DNA from: Neurospora tetrasperma FGSC 2508
Lineage: Eukaryota; Ascomycota; Sordariomycetes; Sordariales; Sordariaceae
Reading direction: 5' to 3'
DNA length: 64,000 nucleotides
NCBI RefSeq assembly: GCF_000213175.1
Contig: NW_009799103.1
Coordinates: 1,947,833-2,011,832 of the forward strand
The notes under the pieces were generated by a model. The model saw only the letters and a list, made by a program, of their open reading frames with translations. It was not told where the DNA came from and made no database searches. Position numbers and translations under genes: made by a program. This document shows, piece by piece, positions 50,429-61,920 of this stretch. The stretch's first letter is position 1; every line of letters starts with the position of its first letter.

Positions 50429-50830
50429 TAGGAGAGCGAATATGTAGTTGGGAGAATGAATATATTATTAGGAGAGCAAATATACTATTAAGGGAAGTAA
50501 ATACGCTAATGCGTGTAACGGGTCTGCTAGAGTATTGTACAGCGAGCAGTCGTGTGTGGTTGAAATGCTATATTTAATAAAGGGAGCAAAGGAAGACTAC
50601 ACTAGAAAGGTGTAGTTGAAAGAAGGTTTTATAGTCGGGCGTACGGGCTAGGCAAACATGTGGACCCGACCAATTAGGAGGCTCGCATCCTTATCGATAC
50701 GACCCATCCCGTCTTAGCAGACTTGGCAAAGCCGAGTCTTTGATCCTAGGCGCTAGCCTTATAATATTGAGGGGAGCGAATACATTGTTAGAGGGAGCGA
50801 ATATACTATTGGGAGAAGTGAATGCGCTGT
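50429..50830. repeat. ~21-bp minisatellite, split by solo LTR A4
   Basis: Units of the type GGGAGAGCGAATATACTATT occur about four times left of the LTR (50429-50508) and about three times right of it (50767-50830). Units vary from 20 to 22 bp. The array is part of the MITE-like element interior. Confidence 0.8.
50514..50766 (-). mobile_element. A4: solo LTR of the A family
   Basis: 253 bp, exactly the length of the A2 LTRs and clearly homologous (minus orientation), without interior. The flanking 5-mers (ATGCG, TTGAG) are not identical, which may reflect decay inside the minisatellite. It is the only A-family copy outside the nest and looks less altered than the copies within it. Confidence 0.9.
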
Positions 50831-50927
50831 CAGGGTTTTGAGTGCAAGTTCAGCAATAAAAGGTATATAGGTAGGTGGGACGGCGGTGTCTAAAGAGATT
50901 AATAGTGGTGCAAATAGAGTTTCTCTT

Positions 50928-52275
50928 CTCTAAAGTAAATATATAATATTAAATTAATAGAACAAGTAAAAGACTTATTAATATACAAGATAAAGGTATA
51001 TATAAAATTCCTTAAGATGTGAAAAGTAATGGAATATTACTGACAAAAAATTGTAAAAAAAAAAACTAAACTGTATAAATAATAGGTACTAATTCGCTTA
51101 ATATATGAAGTTTTATATTTACATTGTCAAGTGTATAAGATGTATTTATATCATAGATTAAACTTCTAACTGCTCAGGCTATCGAAAGACAAAGAGACAA
51201 GACTGAGGTGTTGGTCGAGGAAGCCCGGCATTCTGCCTCGTCACTGTGCTTCACCTACCTACTATCTACTAGCCGGCATTGCCTCGTCTCACCGAGAAAT
51301 CGCAATATCCGCCTTTCCACTTCATACCTCGACACAATACCCTCGCTGCTTTCACAGGAGGACCAGTGTCCCCTCAGTCGGTCTGTCCTACCAAGGCAGC
51401 AAAGCCTAGTCTAAAGGCATTTGGCCTACAGCCTCAGAGGACAACCACGAGAACTCATGACTCATGTCACCAGCATCTCCAACATACAAGGCAACCCAGG
51501 CAGCAGTCTGGACATTGATCACCACTTGGCTTGTAAGGCCTAGGTGAGGCTTTTAGTTACGATCTACAAGCTGCGGTGCCTGAGGAGCGACGCATAATGG
51601 TGAGCGGTAGCTACATACCGTGATATCACTTCATGCCTCCTCTAGTAAGCTTTCCCGTCTTCCGTGTTGCTCGGTCTTTGATAACTGAAATACGGCAGGT
51701 ACTTATGTCGCCCAGAGCCAAACTCCCGAATGCCTGACCATGGGCCGTATTGTTATGCAGTCCTTGATCACCTCATTGTGACTTTGCTGTCACCACCGTG
51801 CTATGCTGGAAATGAGGCTTGGTGACCACCGGCTACGCCATCTAGTTCTGCCTACTCCGTCCTCTCTCCTCGACTTCAATCTCCAAGCGGCCGGATTGAG
51901 TCATGCTGTTTCGTTCTTTGGCGCTTCCTAGCTGTCTTGTGGAGAGAGCGATGGAAGGAATGAAGGCCAGTGCCTACCATTCCGCCTAAACCCCAACGAA
52001 GTGTTTCTACATACACCTGGTCCGTTGACAAAGCAATGCGCAATCTGCTTCGTTTTATCTGATCAACTCCGGATGGCCAACTTGCACTCGAAAAACCAAG
52101 CTCTATATAACCAGATCTATCCACTGCCGTCCTTACCAGATCCGATCTCTTCCTTTGTCTCGAGAAGCAAGTTCTTTTGAGCCTCTACAAGTTGATCAGT
52201 ATCTTCCCAGCAAGTCTTCTTTTCCTCTTTAAACCACCAAAGTACGCCAAAGTACCTTTCTGTCCGACGACCGAA
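50928..52275. other. intergenic / leader of the 82-aa gene
   Basis: The first 250 bp are AT-rich. The rest has normal composition with several CT-rich runs. Short open frames on both strands lack recognisable domains. The part just before 52276 is probably the promoter and leader of the next gene. Confidence 0.45.
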
Positions 52276-52584
52276 ATGGGCGGCAACCAAGAGACATATA
52301 TTAGTAATAGCGGGAGCCGGCCCCCCTACTACAATCCACGCACTACATCACCATCATCGAGCAGTAACTCAAGGTCCTCAGCCAATTCTGTTTTTTACAG
52401 GTCAGGCACTGCAGGTATGTGTACTTTCACCCTTCAGTTGGTATCATAGATAACAAGTGCTAACTTCGGATCAGATAATCACAATGTTACCACTCAAAAA
52501 AAGAGCGACGTTATTGTTATCAATCACCACCAGCCGAATCCAGCCAAGGACGAGCCTCGATCGTCAGACTATTATAGAAGATAA
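52276..52584 (+). CDS. small conserved fungal protein, function unknown
   Basis: Two exons, 52276-52414 and 52475-52584, with a 60-nt intron (GTATGT donor, GTGCTAAC branch, CAG acceptor), giving 82 residues. The N-terminal half is rich in Ser, Pro, Asn and Tyr (MGGNQETYISNSGSRPPYYN). The second half has DVIVINHHQPNP and an acidic/basic end SSDYYRR. No signal peptide, membrane segment or known domain. The strong splice signals and a frame that stays open across them are the main evidence. The composition resembles short disordered proteins common in Pezizomycotina, but I cannot name a family. Confidence 0.58.
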
Positions 52585-53701
52585 CAGCAGTGCGGATACA
52601 TCCGTGTCTATTTCTTTCTATGGATTACCACTTGGTGTCCATGTCTCAGTATCCAGGAAATTGTACGATATCGTTCTGTAGCATTACCAGACGTGGGATT
52701 ACTTTTGGGTTGTGATCTTTCATAATGTTGACTGAAGTTTCCTCGTTATGGCAGGAGTTAGTGTAGAGTATTGGATAAATGAACGAAGACGGTCAGTTAC
52801 TTAAAGTTAGGTCGGTCTCCTGGTAGAAAATAAATTTCTTGCATCTATAAGTTGTTTCTGCGCTGCCCCAAACAATGCGTATTGCACTTGTATGAATTCT
52901 CACACTCCTGCTTTCTGGTTAATGTGCTACGTTGCATTGCGTGTTGCACATCTCCCGAGCCTCAAAGTCCTAGCATTGCGGAAGAAGTGATGGGAGCTAC
53001 ATGAGGAATTCGCTCAGGCTTGACATAACTTGAGGAGGTATGCTGCGGAACTGACGTTCACAATCATCCAAGCCAAGTATATAAAGCATCTGGAATAGAG
53101 ACGCGTAACGCTGCACAGCGAGATGATCAAGAGTGCATATACTGAGAGTCGCTTCAAAACTGTATAGAATTGACCTGGAACGTCCTGTCTTATGTATTAG
53201 CTATGCTGAGTGGAGTTCATCCCTTTGCCATCAGTGGTGGCACTCACCGCACTCAAACTGTTACTACTGGTAGTTGATTGGTATCAGTCTGTTCTCCAGC
53301 CCAGACGGTAAGAGTGTTGGAGGTTCGACTCAGATGCAGGTAGACTTGCGCGATGGACTTGATGCTGATCAGCTGCTTGATTGATTGATAGATCTCTTAA
53401 GTTTGGATGTCCGGTCTGCTCTAGAGTCCCGAGTCCGACAAGGGTCGGACCTAGCAGGGTCCCTCCTGCCTGACATGACAGGTCAGGGTGAACACGACCT
53501 CTTAGCAAAAAATAGGTATATGTGTTTGTTCAAACTACTGCCTCTGAGGATGTGGGTAGTAGAATCAATGTTTTGATCACCTTCTAGCTATGCGTCATCC
53601 CATTCTCGAAGCGACTGTTGGATTGTGGCGTCGTTGATGTTAATCAAGCACTGCTTCCTCTTTTCATATGTTCTTCCTTAATAGCATCCTGGTACTTTTT
53701 G
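52585..53701. other. intergenic, 3' flanks of two genes
   Basis: Lies between the converging 82-aa gene (plus) and RPEL gene (minus). Open frames here are short and lack domains. No repeat or RNA gene recognised. Confidence 0.5.
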
Positions 53702-54171
53702 TCAAGGCGAGCGGGGGTCTTCATGAAGGACCCCTTCTTTGATCAATGCTTCTGGGGAGGGCCGGTGGGCGATTCTTTCGTTCAAAGAATCAGCACGCAT
53801 ATGCTTTTCGAGCTGGGACCGGGGCAAGTTAGGATGTCAGCACAGTCCGAAAAAGCCAACCTTGATATGACAGCATTACCTCTTTCTGTTGTGCTATGAG
53901 CCCCGGAGCTGCGTTTGAGGCAGGAAGAATGTTTTCTGAATAAGGACCATTTGTGTAGATTAGTACATCTTGTTCGAAATACGTGCAACTATGCGTTCCG
54001 TTGCAAGGACTCGAAGCAAAACATCATACTTTTGACCAGTTCCTGGCGCACCGGACGACGTTTCAGGTGCTGTTCGAGAGAGTTCTTGCGCTGAGGGTCG
54101 GGACGGCTAGGAGAGATAGGAGTCTCGTCGATAGCAGGAGCCGGGTTGACATTGTCGCTCGAGTCGGCCAT
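53702..54171 (-). CDS. RPEL-repeat protein
   Basis: Three exons: 54171-54030, 53935-53880 and 53812-53702, with introns of 94 nt (GTATGA, TACTAAT branch, CAG) and 67 nt (GTAATG..CAG), giving 102 residues. The first RPEL motif is SLEQHLKRRPVRQELVKKNI (formed across the first splice). The second is LNERIAHRPSPEALIKEGVL. Both keep the Arg-Pro core. The protein begins MADSSDNVNPAPAIDETPIS and ends DPRSP. In animals RPEL motifs bind G-actin; for the small fungal proteins of this type that role is only inferred. An in-frame upstream ATG at 54237 exists, but the MADSSDN start fits fungal relatives. Confidence 0.85.
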
Positions 54172-55463
54172 GATGTCGACTATATAGTCACCTTCAAGGG
54201 TTGGAAGTCGATTGTCTGTGGCCGTTGTATCTTTCAAATATCATTTTCTGCACGTAGTAGAACGAAAGCGCCAAAGTCCGGCTTGACCCATGAATGACGA
54301 TGGAAAACGGCTTTATATAGCATGGCGGCCCGCCTACATGACCTTCAAAACAGCTGATGCTTTTGGTTACAGCAAGCTAGTTCCTCGCTTCCACGGAGCC
54401 AATCTGTCTTCGTCTCCCACATGGATCGCGGCACGTAGACAACCAATACGGTGTCATTTACCGGCCTTGGCTTAGTGTTGTACACGATTGAATCTTCCAG
54501 GTCGCTCGCTGTCACCTGCACTGTGCCTAGCGAAGTAACAGCCTGAGCTACTTCACCCCGCACCTGCAATGAATCCTCGATACGTGCACACGGAGCACGG
54601 TACTGCTTGATAGGTACTCCCTACCTGCATTACGGACGTGTACAGTAGTCCAAACGCACGACCTGGAGGGGGGGCCAACGTGCTCGATTGTTTTTTGTTC
54701 CGCTACTCAAAATGCGCAGTGGCTCCAGCCCGGTAATAACTAACAATGATGCAGTGAGCTCGAATGACAGCTGGGTCCAAAATGTTCACCTCTGAACAGG
54801 GAGGCCAGGGCAATGGGATGTTGAGCCAAAGAGTAGGAGTGGGTCAGGGTCATAGTTATGGGCGGATAAGTACTAGATTTCAAAAGGAAACGAACTGCCC
54901 GGTTCGGGTCTGACCTGGCATACATACTCAATACAGTAGTACCTCTATATAGTACTTCTGTAGTTGGGTAGGTAGGCAGTCAGCATGCCACCACTGGTCT
55001 AGACTTCCACCCCGACGGTAAAGTGAACAGACATTACCTCTAGACACCTCGTTTCATGATAAGAGGCTGGGCCTTATGACCCCACTTTGCTGGGCTGCCT
55101 GAGCACAGTGTCGACCTACCTCTACTTGTACATCTCTGCCCTGAACACCACTGCATCTTCACTGTCATCAGATCGGATGCCTCTCGAAGCTCCTGCGTTT
55201 CCCTTGCTTCAACTCGCGCTGAAGGTGCGCTCTAGACTATAACTCTAGGTCACCTTCTCCCCATCTACCTACGGGTTTTCACGGCCCAAGCCTGCGATCC
55301 TTTAAATGGGTCATGCTGTGCTTAGACGAAGTTCGAGTGAGCGCGCGGCCAGATGCACCAACATACCATGTCTTGAGCTTGTTTCAATACGACAACCACT
55401 CTCCCTGACTTGCTGCTTGCTATTTTTCTTCTTCATGTTTCAAGTGCTGTGGCTTCAGCTACC
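54172..55463. other. divergent promoter region, RPEL gene / RTC5
   Basis: 1.3 kb between two divergently transcribed genes. Open frames are short and without domain content. CT-rich runs lie before the RTC5 start. No repeat seen. Confidence 0.5.
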
Positions 55464-57338
55464 ATGGGCCAAGTACTGTCAGAAGAGGAGAAACCGGCTC
55501 CCTTATCCCACGAGGAGTTGGTCAAGGAACTGGTGAGTGTTGTTGTTCAGTATCGCTGAACCGCCGACCGCCCATTATGTCGCTGAACTATGCTAATATG
55601 CCCGCAGGCCAACATATTTGCGGACAAGTGCTTCACATCTCTCGAATTATATTCGCTGAAGCAGGTCTTTAAGAGCCTGGCCCACCATGAGCAGCGTGTG
55701 GGCTATCTCAAAGAGGGCACCATTGCGACATATCTCAACGTCCCCGACATCCTCGGCGTCTCTCCCGTGCTCTTCCGGATGGTAACCTACATTGCTGCCT
55801 TCCCTTTCTTGGAAGATGCCCCGGCCTTCTTGGGCTTGCAGCAGATGGTCATAGTGATCACTCTCATGACAGATAGATACCGGCGCGTGTTGAGCAAGGA
55901 TGCTGCTGATAAAACTAAGTTGTTGTTCAAGAGCCTGGCAGTTTACGACCGCAAACTTTCGAGACCGGCTGCCGATATGCTCAGTGGCTTGACAAACGCG
56001 AGAGAGCAAGCGGGAAACGATAGGCAAGCGCTTGACAATGACGAACTGGTACTCGCTGCGTTCGATGCTTTGGGCCATGTCATTCCTGATAAACAGCAGA
56101 ATATGCTTGCCACTCATGAGGCTATGATACCGGGGGATAATTTTCGGAAGTTCATCATGCTCCTCCTTCTTGTCGCACCACTGGATCCTCAGGGACGTCT
56201 GGACTCCGATCCCAATCGAGTGACCGGGGCTGGGCTACAATGCTTGAGGACAGCAGCTGAGTCAATTCTGGCGGCCTTTCTAGACGTGGAACAGAAACCA
56301 GGCGTCGAATATCTCCGCTTCAGCAAGGTCATAGCCAGTTGCCTACCCTTTCTTTTCAGAGGCCTCACTCCCCTTTTTGAATATTTTCTCTTTTCCGAGG
56401 AACTCGACTTCCACAAAGGCAAGAAGGGTACATCCAGGTCCCCAACTATGTTTCCCAAGCCAGAGCAACCGATATTGCAAGACACTGGATCCATTATGAA
56501 CGCAAGTATCCTATCACAAATGTCCTTCTTTCTCCCTGGTAATCTGCTCTTCCGACGCCTACGCCTCTTATACGCAGGTGACGAGGATGGATTCAGCATG
56601 GGCAGTTTCGAGGCCAAAGTATTCAAGTGGAAGGCGCCGACAATTCTGCTTGTTTGCGGAACGCGCTTGCGGGACGATTCTGACCATCACAGCAACGGAT
56701 CAGCGCCGGCTTTCTGGGCTTCTTTGCCCCCGAGACGTTTTCCCCGTGGCAGCTCGGGCGAAGCCGAGCGACTCACCTTTGGGGTCTATGTCCCCGAGCC
56801 CTGGAAACTCACTCATCGGGAGTGCTTTGGTGGAGAGGACACGATCTTATTCCAGCTCGAACCGATACATGACCTCTTTCGGGCATCGTCCCTAAACAAG
56901 GATTACATCTCGTTCGCCAGGCCCTCGGCATCGCTCAGCCATGCCGGGGTGTCTTTTGGTTGTCCACCGCCCAGGCCCAGCCAAGCATATCGCCGCTCAA
57001 GCATAATCGCACTTGGGCCCGTGTCTTTGATGTTGGATAGCAGCTTCGAGTTTGGCTGCTTCACCCACGATTATGCTTCAAAGGGAGGGGCATTCCATAC
57101 GAGCATGATCAGAGAATATGATTTCCAAGAGCGTTTTGAAATTGGAAGTGTGGAGGTTTGGGGCTGCGGCGGGGATGAGGAAGCGAAGGACCAAGCAGAG
57201 AGATGGGCGTGGGAAGCAAGAGAAGCTGAAGCCAGAAGGAGGATCAACCTGGGCACAGGCGACATCGAAGCTGACAGAGCATTGCTCGAGATGGCCGGGC
57301 TTGTAGGGAGCAACAGGAATGGCGGTAGCATGGCATAA
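55464..57338 (+). CDS. RTC5: Rtc5-like TLDc domain protein
   Basis: Two exons, 55464-55532 and 55608-57338, with a 75-nt intron (GTGAGT, GCTAAT branch, CAG), giving 599 residues. The short first exon supplies MGQVLSEEEK, a good N-myristoylation signal (Gly2, Ser6). The N-terminal half is helical. The TLDc domain covers about 310-545 and includes GNLLFRRLRLLYAGDEDGFS, ILLVCGT, FGVYVPEPWK, FQLEP and a C-terminal FEIGSVEVWGCGG. Yeast Rtc5 is a myristoylated vacuolar protein that acts on V-ATPase assembly; a similar role is likely. A charged helical segment follows (EEAKDQAERWAWEAREAEAR). Confidence 0.95.
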
Positions 57339-57583
57339 CAGTAACAGTTTGCCATAGGGAGCTTCATTCGCCAAAGAGCGGATGTGAGGTTCTTCTACCG
57401 GATAACAAAATTAATATCAACGAGACATTGAGAGACTGGCTGACCGGAACGTTTATGGCCTCATGATCTGACTGCCTTTACGGGTGCAAGCCATGTCCCC
57501 GACTTCTCCATATTATATCGTACATCATTCACGTATACTTACATACCTGAGTGGGCTACCTTCAATCACGTTATGTATTCGGC

Positions 57584-58357
57584 CTAGTTCTTATCCCGCG
57601 ACGACCCATCGGCTCCTTTGGAGCCCCCAAGCCAAGTGGGTAGTCGCTCGCGAACACCTGTGATGTTGGACTTGTTGGGATCCTCGGGCGCTACGTCTCC
57701 GGCCGGACTGCTGGCCTTCTCCTTGGCATCAGCATAGGCGGCCTGGGCTTGGGCGGCAACGCCATCCGGAGCGCCAGCAGCCGAGTCGCGCTCTGCCTTC
57801 TTCTTCTTCCTCTTCTCGAGTCTCTCCTGCAGAGCCTTGTCCTCGGCATCGCGAACCTCGAGCTCCCGAATCCACTTCTGGCGCTTCTCTTCGGCGTCCT
57901 GCTGCTCCTTCAGCTTCCACAGCTCCTTCTGCTTCTGGCGATCAGCAGCGTAATACCAGCTGCCGGCAACCATGGCGATAACGGTAAAAGCCTGGGCAGC
58001 AACACGGGCGCGGAACATGCGCTGAACTTGTTCGTGATCACCGCGGCGCATGGCGCGGTAGGCGCCCGTGAAGGCGGCGACGGTGGCGATACAACCGATG
58101 GGGATCAAAGGCTCCTCGCGGAGACGGCGGGACACCTTTTGGAAGCCATTCTCGTTGTAAAAGTCCCTGTTTGGGGGCAAAGACAGTGAGGCCTCGTCAG
58201 TATAGGGCGCATGCGGCCTGCAGTCGCGAGGGAATCCAGCGCCCGGAAGGGCAACGAAGGGTGGCTTGACTTACGCGTTGTCGTCAAAGGAGGAGGGAAG
58301 AGGCCTAGAGGAGAGGCCCGGTGGGGCCGAGCCTTGGTTGTCTGTAGAATTGGGCAT
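57584..58357 (-). CDS. RCF1: Respiratory supercomplex factor 1 (HIG1 domain)
   Basis: Two exons, 58357-58275 and 58166-57584, with a 108-nt intron (GTAAGT..CAG), giving 221 residues. Inner-membrane protein that helps cytochrome c oxidase assembly and its association with complex III. The HIG1 domain covers about 40-103, with two membrane segments (about 48-64 and 85-101). The type-1 motif QX3RXRX3Q is exact: QRMFRARVAAQ at 76-86. A long charged coiled-coil tail follows (about 104-175), then an Ala-rich end. The splice gives DDNADFYNENGFQK. The methionine at 58180 lies in intron sequence and is not the start. It converges with RTC5, with 245 bp between stops. Confidence 0.96.
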
Positions 58358-58970
58358 GTCTATACTATGCCTGGCAATAGGGCTCTGGGAAGCTGAGATA
58401 AGGCAGATTGGCGGGCGATTTGGAGCCTCGTGTTGACTGTCGAGACAGGTGGAACTGGGTTCTCGGTGATGAAACAACGGCGACGGAGACGGAGACGGGC
58501 GATAGCGATGGCGATGCGCCTGCTACATGAAGGGCGGAAAAGGTCGAGCTACCCCACAACTCTCGCCGGGGCTCGGCCCCGCAACGTCAGGACGGTCCAG
58601 GTACCGTGGATACCTCTGGTGTACATGTGCACTATCACTTACATACACCGTGGGTCCCCTCGCGCAACATGCACAGCGGTTCATCGCCACAGAGCGGCAG
58701 CATTTTAGAAACATGGATGCATTGTTCGTTGCCCGCCAAGCAAATTCTACCTCTACTCCCGCTCGCGCGGGCCCCCTCGTGGTTGACCCCGTCATGCCTG
58801 TCAAGCCAGGTACACATTGGGTGGCGCAGATAGACCAGTCCTGGCAGCGGCCCTGACTTGGGATTTCAAATAACATGACCTCCCTCAAAGGCCATCTTTT
58901 CCCAATGGTGAGGCAATAACGCGACCCTGGCCCCGTTCTCAGTTCAAGTATCTTCGGGTAGCTGTTGTCC
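58358..58970. other. RCF1 upstream region up to the MULE
   Basis: Presumed RCF1 promoter and flank. No gene or RNA recognised. The 9-bp target sequence GCTGTTGTC of the Mutator-like element is at 58961-58969. Confidence 0.5.
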
Positions 58971-59224
58971 GCTCCGGTTAAATCTACTGTATGGCTTGGT
59001 TAAATCTACGGTCCCCACCCACCTCACGTGCCCAAAACCCCTGCCGTCAGGCTCAGCTATATCGGCCACACTGTAATTTGGCGGGCAGTAACATCGATTG
59101 ACTTTGTTACTAACAATCTGCACCATCACACTGTAATTAAATATCGCATATCGCCAACGTAAGTTATAGTAGTGAGGGTCGTGCATACTAACCAATTGTT
59201 TATCCTATACTAATTCTGGTGTAG

Positions 59225-61527
59225 ATGTCTATTATTATTGACCTTACCAGCTCCCAGCTAAAGGAGGCCCGCGCGCGTATGCGTACCCCTAGCCCTGCTC
59301 CCTCAATTAAAATAATTGCGGTAGTTAAGATTGAGAAGCCATCCCCTCCTCGTTGCGCAGTCAAGAAGGAGGTTAAGGCTAAGGTTGAAGATGAGGTTTT
59401 CCCTCTCCCAGCTGCCGTCCCCGTCGCTACGTCCCCTATTAATAACTTTGATAGTCGTACTTAGGCAACATTTGACGCGCTCTTCCTTAACATTAGAAAG
59501 GTAGTTTGTAATACTGGATTTGCCTTAATTAAGAAGAGGTTTAATAATTACTTTAAAGGGGAGCCCTAGTGCTATAATTTTAAGTGCTTAAAAAGTATAG
59601 TAACTAATAGCGGAGGTAAGAATTTTAATACTATAAAGTTAAAAAGTTTAAGATCTTAAAAGAAGGATTGCCTATAAAAAGCAAAGGCTACCCGCGCTAT
59701 TAAAATTAGGCGCTAGTCTTTTACTATACGGTATCCCTATTACTATTATCCTCTTAACTTAGAGGTTACTATCTACTTTACTACGAACTGTCGCTTCGAT
59801 CGTACTAACGATATTAGCGCTAATATTATTCGTTATACCTATTAATTAAAGACTTCTTTATTAGATATTACTTCTACCTTACGCAATAAGTTCCTTGGAA
59901 TTAAAGTTAGTAAGCGGAATATTTTAAATACCCTACGAATAGACTACGAAAATAGATCCGGGGCCCTTACCCTTACCTAGTAATTTATTAATGTAATTTT
60001 TACAATAGTGGGGGTTATTATTTTCAAAGTCCATTAGGCGGGGGGGAAGTTAGATAGTATTATTAATATAGTATTCTAAATTTATAATTAGTGTGTAGAG
60101 TAGTTAGTAAAGAATCTAGAGGTCTAGAGTCTTAACTATACGTATAAAATTAATAGATTTAATATACCTCTCTTATAAATTTATAATATAACCTCCCTTT
60201 ATACTATATTTAATATTGGGTATTGCTTATTTAGTAGGGAGAGCGAAGAATACTTTATTTAGGTATTAACTCAATTTAAGAACCTCTTCGCTACTAAACA
60301 AATCCCTTAACCCAATATTATTATTATAGACTTTAATAAAGTATATAAGAAGGTTATAAGGGCGGTTTTTAGCAGCGTTTAGTATTAGATCTACCTATAG
60401 TACGTTATAAAGAATATTGCTTTTAATATTAAAAAGAAGTAGGTAGGTTCTCTTGAAGGGATAGCGCTTGAGGAGTAAGGTAGTAATAGTAACTATTTAC
60501 AATAAGAGACCAATAATTCCGTTAATAATTATAAAGTATTTACTTAAATTGCAGTATAGCTTCTATATAATAGTAATTGCACCTTATATTTAGGCGATTT
60601 AGTAAGAAATTCTTAATTTAAGAAGCTTATTAGTTACGCTCCTAAAGATAATTTATAGAAGAGGATATAGTTCGCTAATACCGATAGTATTTTAATAGTA
60701 TAGCGGGCGGTTATATATATAGATAAAGAGGATAAGTTCTAGTAAGAGTACGAGATTCTTAAACGCAAGTTTAATAATTAATTAGGTAAGTAATTGAGGC
60801 GCCCATGCATTCAGAGCTTCGTTGTCGTGGGTCCAAAGGTGACATGGAAGATCCGCACCAAAGGTCGTGGTCCATGGGCCCACCCAACGCAAGCGAGGAA
60901 GGCGCGGCGTCTCTGTCTATAATGGGTCAGAATGCAAGAAAATACCCGTCTTGGCACGGCTTGGCGGTCCTAAATAGGAAAACTTAGCGCCAAGCAGGAC
61001 ACAGTTTGAATAGCAGCTCAAAAAAGCCACTTTTTTCTTTGCAATTGAAATTTCTTCTCGACCGTCGCGTGCACTAAAGTGTATATGGTATCAAAATGAC
61101 GAGGAGAAAAAGGCGGTCATTTTGGTACCGGTCGCATTGTGGTGCACGCACTAATTGTTAAGAAAAAAGCGAAAGAAGTTAAAAATAAGAATTTTGGTAG
61201 CAAATGCTTAAATTCCAGAAATAACCAAATCCTAAAAATGACCAAGTCCCAGACCTTAACCTTTAACCCTGAAGATCTGGGAGGGGGTTAGGGTTAGGGT
61301 TGAAAATCGAAAATTCTAGGAAAGAGAAAAAATGAAAAAAAAAAATTTCAAAATTTTGCCTTTGATTTTTTTTGGGTTGTTTTTTTTTTTTTTTTTTTTT
61401 TTTCTACAGGTTGGTTAATATAGGAAGGAAAACTCGAGTATTAATTTAAGCAGTCACTTAAGCCTTGTAGCTTAATGGTTAATCTTACTGTTACCTTTTT
61501 GAAGGTTACCTGTTCAGTTCAGCTTTA

Positions 61528-61573
<46 letters not shown>

Positions 61574-61920
61574 AAAAAAAATCCTAAATAATGTCCAAGG
61601 GCGCCTCTCTGTCTCCCCTGGACTTTAGCTCTGTCCAGGGGAATTGTATTTTTTATTATTATATAAATATATAGAATAACCGCTAATCTTCTTTTCTTTA
61701 TTAAATATTATTAATTATTTATTGAATACTTACCTTCCTATCTTCCTATACAATACAAGTTTATATATTTCGCTATTAAAGTATACTTTAATTTTAGTAT
61801 TAGAGTAACTTCCTATATAGAAAGTACCTATAGTATATTGAAAATACTATTCAAGAACCGTTATATCTATTTTAACTAATTACTTAATACTATTAAGGAA
61901 ACGCTCTCTCATCTTAAAGA
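59225..61920 (+). pseudogene. MULE transposase, inactivated
   Basis: The frame opens at 59225 (MSIIIDLTSSQLKEARARMR), with a Pro/Lys/Val-rich leader, and ends at a TAG at 59462 that looks like a RIP-altered CAG, since the next codons (ATFDALFLNIRK) continue sensibly. Many more stops follow. Recognisable pieces: DYENRSGALTLT near 59945, the MULE core around IIIDFNKVYKKVIRAVFSSV near 60325-60385, then YVIKNIAFNIKK near 60400-60440. After repeat E2 a C-terminal piece (VTSYIESTYSILK, near 61805-61845) resembles the end of the MULE domain. No functional protein can be made. Confidence 0.8.
60792..61652 (+). repeat. E2: second copy of the unclassified ~860-bp repeat
   Basis: Same order of parts as E1: head GAGGCGCCCATGC, telomere-like GGGTTAGGGTTAGGG near 61285, pyrimidine tracts (61370-61402, 61530-61565), tRNA-like segment near 61460-61530, and the terminal CCCCTGG..CCAGGGG hairpin. 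Less altered in its head than E1. The flanks of the two copies are unrelated, so it moves or is copied independently. Confidence 0.85.

Larger units (their letters stand above)
50110..50927. mobile_element. MITE-like element with ~60-bp terminal inverted repeats
   Basis: The left end (50110, AAGACAAACTCTATTCGCAC) matches the reverse complement of the right end (…GTGCAAATAGAGTTTCTCTT, to 50927). The inverted block continues through CTATTAATCTCTTTAGACAC. Without the solo LTR it is about 560 bp and non-coding. The target duplication is not clear. The superfamily cannot be assigned from the ends alone. Confidence 0.85.
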
